Shown here piece after piece: positions 47,016 through 56,240 of a DNA stretch of 64,000 nucleotides. Position 1 is the stretch's first letter, and each line of letters opens with the position of its first letter. A program made the translations under genes and the position numbers. Location: NCBI RefSeq assembly GCF_001723175.1, contig NC_064652.1, positions 1,240,001 to 1,304,000 on the forward strand, read 5' to 3'. The notes below the pieces were generated by a model. The model searched no databases and was not told the origin of the DNA. It saw nothing but the letters and a program-made list of their open reading frames with translations. This DNA comes from Penicillium oxalicum (taxonomy: Eukaryota; Ascomycota; Eurotiomycetes; Eurotiales; Aspergillaceae).

Positions 47016-48997
47016 ATGACATCCTCGATTGCTTTGAAGACCTCGACGGCCTCAAGCACTCTTCCGGCGCCTTCTTGCACAGAGGGGACTGCCAACGCAG
47101 GTCCTCCCCACGCCGAGTTTGGTCTGGAACAAACCGATGCGAGGAGTATGTTTTGAGCATCTTCCACAACTTCACCACGGCAGTTCATCACGGAAACTAA
47201 CCTGTCTCCAAGAACCTTTGCTGACTTCACGGCCTGGCTTCACTTCCAAAGGCAAAGCCCCGTGTTGTCCTCGAATCTCCTTGGGAACATCCACTATGAT
47301 GTTCCGCCGACATACCTCCTCTCGAGACCAGGGACGTACTTCGGAGCAGACCGAAGAGAAAAGTGAGCAATCCTTATCTCATCTCAGATCGAAAAGCGAA
47401 AGAATCATCCATTAATCTTCGACATAGAAGCTGCGATTTCTCAGTCCCTGGCCTCAGTTCAGCAACCTTCCGAGCCTCGTGCTCGATTCGATCTGTTGAC
47501 GGGTAGACCCCGTCCTGAGAGTCGCTCTCAAGTGTACTGTACGCAAAATCCCAGCAAGAGTTTTATGAAAGCCATCACATGTAGCTAACTTATCTCATCT
47601 AGCTCACCAACCAGCGAGCCACATCCCCGTTGGTGTGCCAATTGTCCCCCGCCGTCGCTCGAAAATCTCGCGGCTTCCTCGACCTTTGGGTCAAGTTTTC
47701 ATCAACCCGCCAGAGCTTGGTATCAGCGAGGATGCGGGAATCAATGAGAGCACCCTCAGGCCGCGGGTAAAAGGACAGGGAAAGAAGGTCGAGATCTGTA
47801 CCGCTGAAGCTGTCCACGCGCGCCGAGTCAGATCGTCCGAGCTTCACGAGGCAGCGATCGAGCAGCCCCAATGGGACCGCTACGGCCCGGCTCTGCGAAT
47901 CTCGGAAAGCGCAGACAGGTATCTTCGGGCTTCAAGCCAGGGTCTGCAAGCCAAATCGGTATCGACGTTCCCCCGAGACAATACGTTCAACCGACATCGG
48001 ATTCCTCGCAAGCCTGTGCCGGTTCCTCCTCGCTCGTCGTCCGAGCAGCCCGTTGCCCAAGTGGCTGCCTCTGGTACGTTCCTGGCACGCTCCTGGTCAT
48101 TTCAGCCAGCCCAAGAGATCTCGCGCCCTGCCAGCTTAACCGAAAAACACCCGCGTCTGCTGGATAGAATGACCCGATCCAGCACACAGGTGGAACTCGA
48201 GGAACGGCGCCCTAGCATGATGGGGGGTGTTCGCACCATCCTCGCCAAAGGTGCTCGGACTAAGCTGCGAGAGCCAAAGTCAAAGGTCACGGGCGATGGA
48301 TTCGAGAAAGTCGAAGACTCCGCTATCAATGTTTGCGGCCCCTTGGAGACTTGTCCTCCTGCCCAGCTCGCGGTGTCGACACTAGCAGTGTCTCCGGTCC
48401 AAGTCCTGGTAGAGACCCTTCCAGTCCCTCCGTCCCAGGAGCCAGTGCTGGAATTGAGTGCGAGCCCGGCACAGTCACAAATCCTTGTGCAGGCCGAGAC
48501 TGTGCCCGTCGCTGCGGCCCCTCACCCGATCGCTAGCCAGGGTCCAGAAGATGACCCGGCAGTGGCAACGGCAGCCCAGAGACCGGGTTCACGGGGAGTT
48601 TCAATGCCTCGGTTGATGGCGGATCTCACCCAGTGCGTCAACAGGCTGGGGAAGCGTCTGGTTGATGAAGCCGACCATGAACGCAGGAAGCAGCTGTACG
48701 CAGTAAGTTGACATAACCCGACTATCAGTTTTGTAATTCAAATTGAGAGTGTGAGCTTAAAGTGATTGACCTTTCTGAATTCTCTCACAGGACTTTGTTC
48801 GCCTCTCGACCCTCCGCGCTGACATCCTGGCCCGTGAAGACTTTATCGATGAGCAACAAACCCTTCTTCAAACCATGCGAGCTCAGATATCGACCCGCCG
48901 CGTCCTTGCAACTGTTCGAACCGACACCGTCTACCGACAAGATGCGGTTGCTCGCAATCTCGATGTGCCGACGGACGAACTCGTGCGGAATTGGTAG
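47016..48997 (+). CDS. Hypothetical protein, Pro/Val-rich with helical C-terminus (5' end uncertain)
   Basis: Proposed exons: 47016-47145, 47213-47362, 47428-47538, 47603-48702 and 48791-48997; 565 aa. All four introns (64-88 bp) keep the frame. Intron 1 has GTATGT with branch ACTAAC 10 nt before AAG, intron 3 has GTACGC with GCTAAC, and intron 4 has GTAAGT..CACAG. The protein is mostly disordered with basic patches (VPRRRSKISRLPRPLGQVF), then repeated Val/Pro/Ala segments (about 390-490). It ends in a predicted amphipathic helix or coiled coil (DLTQCVNRLGKRLVDEADHE, continuing into DFVRLSTLRADILARED). I recognise no family. An alternative start is ATG 47296, giving 494 aa with the first exon lost; upstream exons from 46528 are also possible. 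Confidence 0.6.
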
Positions 48998-49753
48998 TCG
49001 GGACTAGTTTTTGGTGGCCCGGTGTCCACTTGCATGACATGAGATACTTTCGTCAGGTTCGTTATTCCGCTCAGGAGCTCGGGACCGGGTCGGATCTTCA
49101 CATACTGTCAAGGACGCGTCGTATCATTCTACTACATCCTTGATCCCACGTTCTTTGCTTTACATTTTTCCGAGATGCCCACTTGATGAAACACCCTCTA
49201 TGATTATTGCCTGGAGTCTCCTTCGACGTTTTTGTCCTTGTTTCTGCTTCTTCTCTCTTTTTTTTTCTTCGTCTTCTTTTCTACTTTTGCCTCTAATGTT
49301 AATTAATTGCAAGCCGGAGGTAGGCTGTGCATCCTTTTTCAGCTTTGTGCTGCCATCTACCGTTGCACTGAATCTCCATCTTCACCTGACTCGCAATCTC
49401 GTCTTCATGTATTCGATTGAGAACTATTGAGAGGGTAGAGATGACTGTTCGATGCGCTGTTCACTGCAGTAGATCCGATGTAAGTCCTACGTGGCTCATG
49501 TATACATCAACACAACGAGCTCCCACTGAAATGCTAAAATGCTAGGAGGGCTGTTTGGCATTTTCCTTACCTACCTCGGCATCAGAATCAAATCCTTCTT
49601 TAGCAATGACATTATCATCGAATCTAACAATCACGCTGCATTTGGAAGCTATCATGAGTCCATTCTGGAAAGCCAGCTGTGATGCATTTCCGCCATGGGA
49701 CTGCCTTCGAGGTTGGAGCTTTGGATATGATTTTACGATACGCTGGATCTTGC
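48998..49753. other. intergenic before the 5S pair
   Basis: About 756 bp: 3' UTR of the preceding gene and pyrimidine-rich sequence (49250-49280). No gene was seen. Confidence 0.5.
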
Positions 49754-49872
49754 ACATACGACCATAGGGTGTGGAGAACAGGGCTTCCCGTCCGCTCAGC
49801 CGTACTTAAGCCACACGCCGGCCAGTTAGTAGTATGGTGGGTGACCACATGCGAATCCTGGCTGTTGTATGT
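49754..49872 (+). rRNA. 5S rRNA gene, copy 1
   Basis: 119 nt, ACATACGACC to TGTTGTATGT, the ascomycete 5S type. The terminal stem ACATAC/GTATGT is perfect. The internal control region (around 49803-49850) is present. A T5 run follows immediately (Pol III stop). Dispersed single 5S genes are usual in filamentous ascomycetes. Confidence 0.95.
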
Positions 49873-50031
49873 TTTTGTCTTCATTTTTGCCTAATCTAAG
49901 AGTACTACAGTATCATCAGTTTATCTCTTTGTATTGTTTTTGAATCGTATAATCGTCTAGAATAATTAAAGGGACCCACCTATTGAGACATATTTTTAGA
50001 GTATATGAGCTGTTATTCCCCGTAAACAAGC

Positions 50032-50150
50032 ACATACGACCATAGGGTGTGGAAAATAGGGCTTCCCGTCCGCTCAGCCGTACTCAAGCCACACGCCGGT
50101 CAGTTAGTAGTATGGTGGGTGACCACATGCGAATCCTGACTGTTGTATGT
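50032..50150 (+). rRNA. 5S rRNA gene, copy 2
   Basis: 119 nt in the same orientation as copy 1, start to start 278 bp. It differs at five positions (23, 26, 54, 69 and 108). Positions 69 and 108 pair in a helix and change together (C-G in copy 1, T-A in copy 2). A T5 run follows at the 3' end. Confidence 0.93.
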
Positions 50151-51240
50151 TTTTGTTTGATTCAGTTTCCTTTTTGTTTCTGCCTACGGATCGAGTTGCC
50201 AGAGAGTCAGTTGTTGCCTCGACGTCATGTCTGGTGGGGATAGATAAACAGCGATATCGGCCGGGCAATAGGGCTGAACTCTAAATTTTTTTTTCCAAAA
50301 CTGGGGTGCTTTCAAACCTCGTCTCATTTGTACATGTTGACCTCTTTCAGTTTTTCCGGGACTGTGTTCCTTTTGCAGGGGCTTAAATAGCTATGAACTC
50401 ACGTAGTAGAGTAGGAAGTACCGGGATAGAGAGATAGTCAGCAACTAAGTATAGTTTTGCCAGCACATACCTAGCCAGGGCCTACTGTGTGTAGCTCATC
50501 TATCCGATTGTTTTTTTTCTCTCGACGAACATCGATGCCGGCATTCTTCCACGATGGCAGGAAACGATTTAGAGGACAATTTGATCTATCCACTGGATGA
50601 TTGTGAAATGTGGCGCAACGCCAGGGCGAATCTTGCAATATCAATTTGAACGAAGTAAATCTCGCATAAGCACCGCCTCAGCGTGAATCAGCAAAGCCTA
50701 CACATAACCCCGAAAACCCGAATACCCGAAACCCCGTACCATCGAAGGCTCTGAAATGCTTCGGTTCTTTATTGGTAAACTTTAGACTCGGCATATCAGA
50801 TACTGCTCGGGATAAGGGGAAAAAAAGCCTCATCTTACCCCATCTTAGGCGGCTGAGACATTCTCGATATTCATTGGTGTTTTGAGGAAAATGAGATCAT
50901 TGCCCGGCGATGAAACCATTCAATATGTCGTTAGTCACTATCTTGGCGAAGATCCAAGCGTTGAGATGAGAGCAGATCGACTGATACCATTGTCATTGCC
51001 GTGGACGGGCTCTAATGTTGTTGCAAATCCAGAAGCCCATCCTCCAGAAAGTAAGCGAGGCGTAAGAGGCGTGCCACCTCGAAACGGGAAGAGATAGAAA
51101 TTGTATAAAAGGAGAGGCAAATCAGGTCCGATGGTCCCTGTCATCTATCAAAGTTCTTCGAGTCCTTCCTCTCATTGCTACGTGCTAGATATAAAGTGGC
51201 ATATCAACTCCTGAGCAACTTTTTCCTCTATTCCCTCGAA
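50151..51240. promoter_or_regulatory. upstream region of the hydrolase-fold gene
   Basis: About 1.1 kb without a gene. It contains four CCCG units at exact 8-bp spacing (50709-50736) and a TATAAAA at 51104-51110, 131 bp before the hydrolase ATG. Confidence 0.5.
50709..50736 (+). promoter_or_regulatory. 8-bp-phased CCCG(AA) array, hydrolase side
   Basis: CCCG starts at 50709, 50717, 50725 and 50733; the first three are followed by AA. Read on the minus strand this is CGG repeated with five bases between, i.e. direct CGG half-sites of the kind bound by Zn2Cys6 proteins. It lies 505 bp upstream of the ATG at 51241. A similar three-unit array lies at 54326-54345. Confidence 0.5.
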
Positions 51241-52131
51241 ATGCGATTGCCTTCAACTGGAAGCCTTCCTCTTTTGGCAGCATTGCTCAACATGGGCGCA
51301 AATGCACTACCTGCCATCACCCAACCTCTCGCGGACTACAAATGGCCCACGCAGTTTGTCCGAAGCGGCGAGGCAAATATTCAAGTTCTCGTTCAAGGCG
51401 CAGGACCAACGGTCGTCCTCCTGCCGTCCTACGGCCGAGATGGCGGAGACGACTACAACTACTTCACCCATTCTCTTGTGGAGGCGGGCTACCTTGTCCT
51501 GCGTCCACAACCCCGCGGAACCTTCCAGTCGACTGGACCGATGCAGAACGTCACGATGGAAGATCTTGCTGCAGATGTCGCAGCTGTGATTGATGCTCTT
51601 GGCGACGGACAAGCCATCGTGATCGGCCACGCTTTTGGCACCTTCCTCGCCAAAGTCAGCTCTGTTCTGTATCCGGAGAAGATCCCTGCGATCGTGGTGG
51701 CAGCTCCAGGCGCCATCGACTTACCACCCACTATCGCCAAAATGCCATTTATCGCTGGAAATACCGCTTTGTCTCTGTCTGAGCGGCTCGGGGCTCTGGA
51801 AACAGCCTTCTTTGCGCCCAATCATGATGCGCACATCTGGCTGGATGGCTGGTATCCCGATGTTCTTGCGATGGAACACGCGGCCATTGAAGCCTACGGT
51901 AGCTTGACTCCACACTGGGCTGGTGCCAATACGACCCAGGTTCTGGAGTTGATTCCTGCAGATGATCCGTTCCAGCCGGAATCGACATGGAATGAAACGA
52001 CCACTTTGTATCCGAGTCGAGCAACCTCGAAAATCATTGCTGATGCCTCTCATGCGCTGTTTCCTGAACAGGGACAGGCTGTGCTGGAGGCTATTCTGCC
52101 TTGGTTGAATCTTCAGAGCTCCAAGCTGTGA
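51241..52131 (+). CDS. Alpha/beta-hydrolase-fold protein, nucleophile Ser replaced by Ala
   Basis: 296 aa, single exon. The frame is open upstream, but the first ATG is 51241. The N-terminus (MRLPSTGSLPLLAALLNMGA, then NALPAI) looks like a signal peptide, so the protein may be secreted. The fold is recognisable: VLLPSYGRDGGDDY as the oxyanion-loop region, YLVLRPQPRGTFQS, then the nucleophile elbow VIGHAFGTFLAKV, and DASHALFPEQ with the usual catalytic His near the C-terminus. In the elbow, Ala takes the place of Ser (GHAFG for GxSxG), so standard ester hydrolysis is not expected. From memory, many fungal relatives share GHAFG, so this is probably a subfamily trait. The neighbour on the right is a convergent Zn2Cys6 regulator. 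Confidence 0.85.
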   Translation: MRLPSTGSLPLLAALLNMGANALPAITQPLADYKWPTQFVRSGEANIQVLVQGAGPTVVLLPSYGRDGGDDYNYFTHSLVEAGYLVLRPQPRGTFQSTGPMQNVTMEDLAADVAAVIDALGDGQAIVIGHAFGTFLAKVSSVLYPEKIPAIVVAAPGAIDLPPTIAKMPFIAGNTALSLSERLGALETAFFAPNHDAHIWLDGWYPDVLAMEHAAIEAYGSLTPHWAGANTTQVLELIPADDPFQPESTWNETTTLYPSRATSKIIADASHALFPEQGQAVLEAILPWLNLQSSKL

Positions 52132-52404
52132 AGTGTGAAGCATGTTGTGTGGTAGGTGGCGGCGTAAAGGGATAAATCTTGAAGAAACAAGCACTCTTCA
52201 GGGAGGAAAGGAGTTGGGGAAGAGGAGAGTGGATAAATCCTCAGACCGTTCAACATGATCGGGATAGCACATTGTACAATAGACCGATCTACAAACAGAA
52301 AGAGAGAAAAAAAAAGTTCAACAATCTTTCAGGTCCAGATGTGTTTCCTTGACTGGTGTACAAAGACATAGCCCACGAGAACTTCTTGGGCTCTGTTGTT
52401 GTTT

Positions 52405-54003
52405 CTAAGACACCATCGGTGCGACTTGTTCCTCGTTCTGGAAGTCACTCAGAACTTGCTGCACAAATCGCATCATCTCACACTGATAAATGTGCTCATT
52501 AATGATGAGAGGATTTCCAGCATTCGTGGACTGCCCCATGTAAGCCGCTTCATTGAGCACTGGGCGTCCATTTCTGAGAAAGTAAACCGCCAGACGATAC
52601 AGAGATAGGCTATTTGAGATGAGGATATTTCCAGCTCCTTTATTGGAAAAATCGGCGGAAGGGGCTGTGAATTGCTTCCAAATGCCATACCATGTCTGCA
52701 ATCCTCGTTCTAGAGCAGACACATCCACGGGCAGTATTGAAGTCTGGGCTTCCAGTAGGAGTGAATGCATTGCTAAGACTAGCAGGTTCAACCCAAATGT
52801 CGTTACGTGTGATGTCGAGGTGACCTGACCGACCAGCAAACCCCTCACCGAGGATAGAAAGCAGCTCGATGGATCCTGTGCTGGAAGCTGAGCCCACGAA
52901 GATGCAGAGTAGGCATTCCAACTCGGGTCATTGCAAGGAAAAGATGCTCTGGTATCGGTTGGCGAGAGGAGGGGCTTGCTGCCACAAAGTATTGATTGGT
53001 AGCAGTCCACGGCATAACTCCCCCACATAACTCTCTTTTCTGACTCCTTGCGGATCCAGGCTTCCCAAGATCGTGCATTTCGTGCCGCTTTGGAGCACTC
53101 CCCGTGAATTTTGAGGAAGCCTGCTTGCCGGATGGCGGCGATGAGGAGTGGATGTAACAATCGTGAGGCAGCCCGCTGGGCGACTTCACCATTCGCCATA
53201 ATCGCGAACTGCAAAAGAACTAGCGCTTGCAGTTCTTCGAATGTTGGCGACCGGCCATCCGTACGCAGACAGCTTTTGGCCAGGATCGAGGGAAGGGATC
53301 CGTAGAGTAGCTTTGCGTCAGCGGTGGATGAGGGGTGACTGCCAAAACCAGCGCCGATGAAGCATATTGTTCGAAGCAACACGCCCGACGCTCTGGCCAG
53401 ACAAAATGTAGGAATATGCAGTAGAGGAAGAAATGGATAGAAGTGAGAAAAGAACAGCTTTGCGTATGTCTCCAGTCGGAGCACGGGAATAGTTCCTAGG
53501 CTTTCTAATTCCAGGGTATACTCGGCCGGCAGCCGAAAATTGTCAGGGCAGATTAGACCTTCACAACTCCCCGAGAGCTCTGAATCTATGGGTGAAGAAA
53601 CCAGCGCCGTGGGATGTGATTGGGTCGCAGTGATATCGCCGGAGGTCGATGTCTGACCATCTGGGTTCCAGCTCCACGAACTCATGTCGACCATGTTTTC
53701 GAGGTCTGCCAACTGAGAGAAAAAGTCGGGTCCATCGACCGGCGGTGTGGCCAGAAATGAGAGGTCATCGTGTTGAACATTCAATGCCGCCCAGTCTGGA
53801 CTTTGACTATGATATGGCACGTCCTCGCCGCCCGTTTGTGGCGATTGAGTAGAACGGCTTTTCGTGGATCTTCGTGGCCTCTGCTTCCGCCCGGCTCTCA
53901 CGCACGGGGAGCCTTTTTGCAGGCATCTCGAGCATGGTGACCCCTTTTGTTTGACGTCACATCGGATCTTGGACGCGGCACAGGCAACACAACTCTTGTT
54001 CAT
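52405..54003 (-). CDS. Zn2Cys6 transcription factor (locus regulator candidate)
   Basis: 532 aa from ATG 54003; five further codons upstream are open but begin with TTG. The binuclear cluster is at the extreme N-terminus: C-x2-C-x6-C-x8-C-x2-C-x6-C (starting CVACAASKIRC at residue 4), followed by an RKQRPRRS basic stretch. The rest resembles the shorter fungal_trans regulators of secondary-metabolism or transporter loci: YAKLFFSHFYPFLPLLHIPT, RASGVLLRTICFIGAGFGSH and EKRVMWGSYAVDCYQSILCG (domain middle). No intron is needed. It is divergent from the MFS gene 538 bp away and convergent with the hydrolase-fold gene. Confidence 0.9.
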   Translation of the reverse strand: MNKSCVACAASKIRCDVKQKGSPCSRCLQKGSPCVRAGRKQRPRRSTKSRSTQSPQTGGEDVPYHSQSPDWAALNVQHDDLSFLATPPVDGPDFFSQLADLENMVDMSSWSWNPDGQTSTSGDITATQSHPTALVSSPIDSELSGSCEGLICPDNFRLPAEYTLELESLGTIPVLRLETYAKLFFSHFYPFLPLLHIPTFCLARASGVLLRTICFIGAGFGSHPSSTADAKLLYGSLPSILAKSCLRTDGRSPTFEELQALVLLQFAIMANGEVAQRAASRLLHPLLIAAIRQAGFLKIHGECSKAARNARSWEAWIRKESEKRVMWGSYAVDCYQSILCGSKPLLSPTDTRASFPCNDPSWNAYSASSWAQLPAQDPSSCFLSSVRGLLVGQVTSTSHVTTFGLNLLVLAMHSLLLEAQTSILPVDVSALERGLQTWYGIWKQFTAPSADFSNKGAGNILISNSLSLYRLAVYFLRNGRPVLNEAAYMGQSTNAGNPLIINEHIYQCEMMRFVQQVLSDFQNEEQVAPMVS

Positions 54004-54541
54004 CTTGCGGACTGTCAACTACTGACGGCCGGGTAAAGCGGCGTCGAAGGTTGTCTCTTTGGCGGGAAAATCGAGTCGTGGTGGAAGGGGAAATCCCGAG
54101 ATAAAGTCGCGACGTGCGCCAATTTCCGACCTCAGCCCGACGGGGCGTTGATCAGTGATAACCACCTTGCAATGCAAAGTGTACACTGTGTTGGAAGAAC
54201 ATCAATGGATGGCAGGCAACCGTTCAACGTTAGTGCTTACTCAGGATCACGTTGGCGGCTCGTCGGCTCTGATCAACGCGCCATCCAGTTGGAGTGTCGA
54301 GTGGGGTTTTCACTTGAGGTGAAATCCCGAAGTCCCGAAATCCCGGCGGTCCCACCTCAGAATAGTCCAAAGCTTATTCAATATAGATATTTTGGGCTTC
54401 ATAAAATCAAGTGATTGACCACAATGGAAGGAGATTTTATTTTTCATCTTCTATTCAACAAGACAGAGATTGACTGGATATTCATCTACGTACGGTTTTA
54501 TATCCTAGGATTCCTATCTCAAACACCAAAGTCGAATCATC
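54004..54541. promoter_or_regulatory. divergent promoter, regulator / MFS
   Basis: 538 bp between two start codons. It holds three CCCG units with exact 8-bp spacing (54326-54345) and a single AAATCCCGAG at 54091-54100. Nothing else was recognised. Confidence 0.5.
54326..54345 (+). promoter_or_regulatory. 8-bp-phased CCCG(AA) array, transporter side
   Basis: CCCG starts at 54326, 54334 and 54342, two units followed by AA and the last running into GG. This lies about 200 bp before the MFS ATG and 325 bp from the regulator ATG. It has the same unit and the same 8-bp period as the array at 50709-50736. Confidence 0.5.
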
Positions 54542-55945
54542 ATGTCGGAACCCTCACTCGCCGAGACGACTGAAAAGAGTGTCTCGCCAACCCGAACATG
54601 GTTCGATCGTCTTTGCCTGGTGCAAAAACAGGCAGATCCCAAAGTACACTCTCCGTGGCAGAAGCATGCTATCGTCGCAATTGTCACTCTGTCTGCCTTC
54701 ACTGCACCCTTTGCGTCCTGTATTCTCTTCCCGTCCTTCACCACTCTCGTCGACTTTTTTCATACCACGCAGACCACAGTTGCCTTGACGACAACGGTCT
54801 TTCTTCTGGGACTGGCAGTTGCTCCATTGTGGTGGAGCACACTGAGTCAACAGTACGGTCGTCGACCGGTGTTAGTCTTTAGCTTCCTGGTGTCGACGGT
54901 AGCGGTGATCATTTGTGCCGTGTCGAATTCCCTCCCATTGATCATCGTCTTCCGCCTGATCGAGGCGCTAGGATGCTCGTCTGCGCAAAGCGTAGGCGCC
55001 GGTGTCATCAGTGATATCTATATTTCTACCGAGAGAGGATCCGCGCTCGGATGGTTCTACCTGGGCACCCTGATCGGACCTTTGGTTGCTCCCATCATTG
55101 GAGGAGCTCTGCAAATCTGGCTTGGCTGGCGAGCACCACTTTATTTCATGGCCATTTTCACATTGATGACCGCCATTCTGACGATATTATGTCTTCCGGA
55201 GACCTTGGTCAAAACATCCCCTCAAGATCAGGAGCACCGGCTGCCGTGGCACCAAGCCGTCAAGCGTGATTTGCTGGCACCTTTGCCCAAGTTGAAATTC
55301 CTTTTGGTGTCTTCGATCGCGTTGACGATCGCATACGTGAGCATCTGTTTCGCCAGTCTCTACTGTTTCAACACGACGCTTCCTTATGCGTACGCGGCAC
55401 CACCCTACAATTTCTCCGCCCTCGAGATTGGACTCTGCTACATCAGCAATTGTCTCGGATACGCGATTGGAAGCATTGTCGGTGGGAAATTGAGCGATGC
55501 CAAATTGCGTCAATACCAGGAGACGCATGGTGGGGAAATTCGTCCGGTGGAACGCATCAAGACTGTCTGGTATGGTGTCGGCTTCATCCCCGCTGGCCTG
55601 ATCATTTATGGCTGGTTGGTTGAGAAACAAGTGTTCTGGGTGGCCCCTCTGGTTGGCGCTTTTCTCTTCGGACTGGGGCTCATGCTTGTGACGTCGACCA
55701 TCATGCCTTTCTTGGTGGATATCAAGCCCGGGGTGGGTGCGTCGGTCGTGGCTGATTTGAATTTGGTCCGAAACGTGCTGGCCGCTGTTGGCACTGTGTT
55801 GTCGCCGATCGCAATGAAAAATATTGGGTCGGGATGGTGGATGACCATTTTGGCTCTTCTATGCTCCTTGGCGGTCTTCTTCATCGTAATCGTGATCTGG
55901 AGGGAAGATGCTGAGAAGAAACCGGCTTCAGAATCCGCTGTGTGA
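54542..55945 (+). CDS. MFS drug:H+ antiporter-type transporter (DHA1)
   Basis: 467 aa, no intron, about 12 hydrophobic spans. Motif A in the TM2-TM3 loop reads LSQQYGRRPVLVFS. TM4-TM5 has GAGVISDIYISTERGSALGW, then LGTLIGPLVAPIIGGALQ (motif C-like GPLVAPIIGG), the antiporter signature of DHA1 members such as Qdr/Aqr/Tpo proteins. A ~60-residue hydrophilic stretch follows TM6 (LPETLVKTSPQDQEHRLPW). It probably exports small organic or toxic compounds at the plasma membrane. Its divergent Zn2Cys6 neighbour and shared promoter suggest local control. Confidence 0.93.
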   Translation: MSEPSLAETTEKSVSPTRTWFDRLCLVQKQADPKVHSPWQKHAIVAIVTLSAFTAPFASCILFPSFTTLVDFFHTTQTTVALTTTVFLLGLAVAPLWWSTLSQQYGRRPVLVFSFLVSTVAVIICAVSNSLPLIIVFRLIEALGCSSAQSVGAGVISDIYISTERGSALGWFYLGTLIGPLVAPIIGGALQIWLGWRAPLYFMAIFTLMTAILTILCLPETLVKTSPQDQEHRLPWHQAVKRDLLAPLPKLKFLLVSSIALTIAYVSICFASLYCFNTTLPYAYAAPPYNFSALEIGLCYISNCLGYAIGSIVGGKLSDAKLRQYQETHGGEIRPVERIKTVWYGVGFIPAGLIIYGWLVEKQVFWVAPLVGAFLFGLGLMLVTSTIMPFLVDIKPGVGASVVADLNLVRNVLAAVGTVLSPIAMKNIGSGWWMTILALLCSLAVFFIVIVIWREDAEKKPASESAV

Positions 55946-56240
55946 GAGTTGTGGCTTGCAGCTTGAATGTGAATTTATAGATGACCAGATTCCTTCCATG
56001 ACAACCTCGTTCATGTTATAGATCGGCCAGAGCTGGACTGTGGCAAATGTGACAATTGATGAATTTTTTTTCAAATGGAGTGACAACTGATTTAGCCGTA
56101 GTGGTAGACAGAGGAGATGCACAAAAGACACACACAAAAAAAGAGGAAAGTTGGTCTATGTAATAAAGTCAATACAACAGTGCACTTTCAAGCACCCACC
56201 CACAACGATCGGGATCAATTATCAAGGCAACCTTTCACGC

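Noticed and set aside
49754..50150. 5S copies as RIP-damaged pseudogenes
   Set aside because: Although the differences are all transitions, paired positions 69/108 change together and all stems stay intact, which argues for selection rather than decay.
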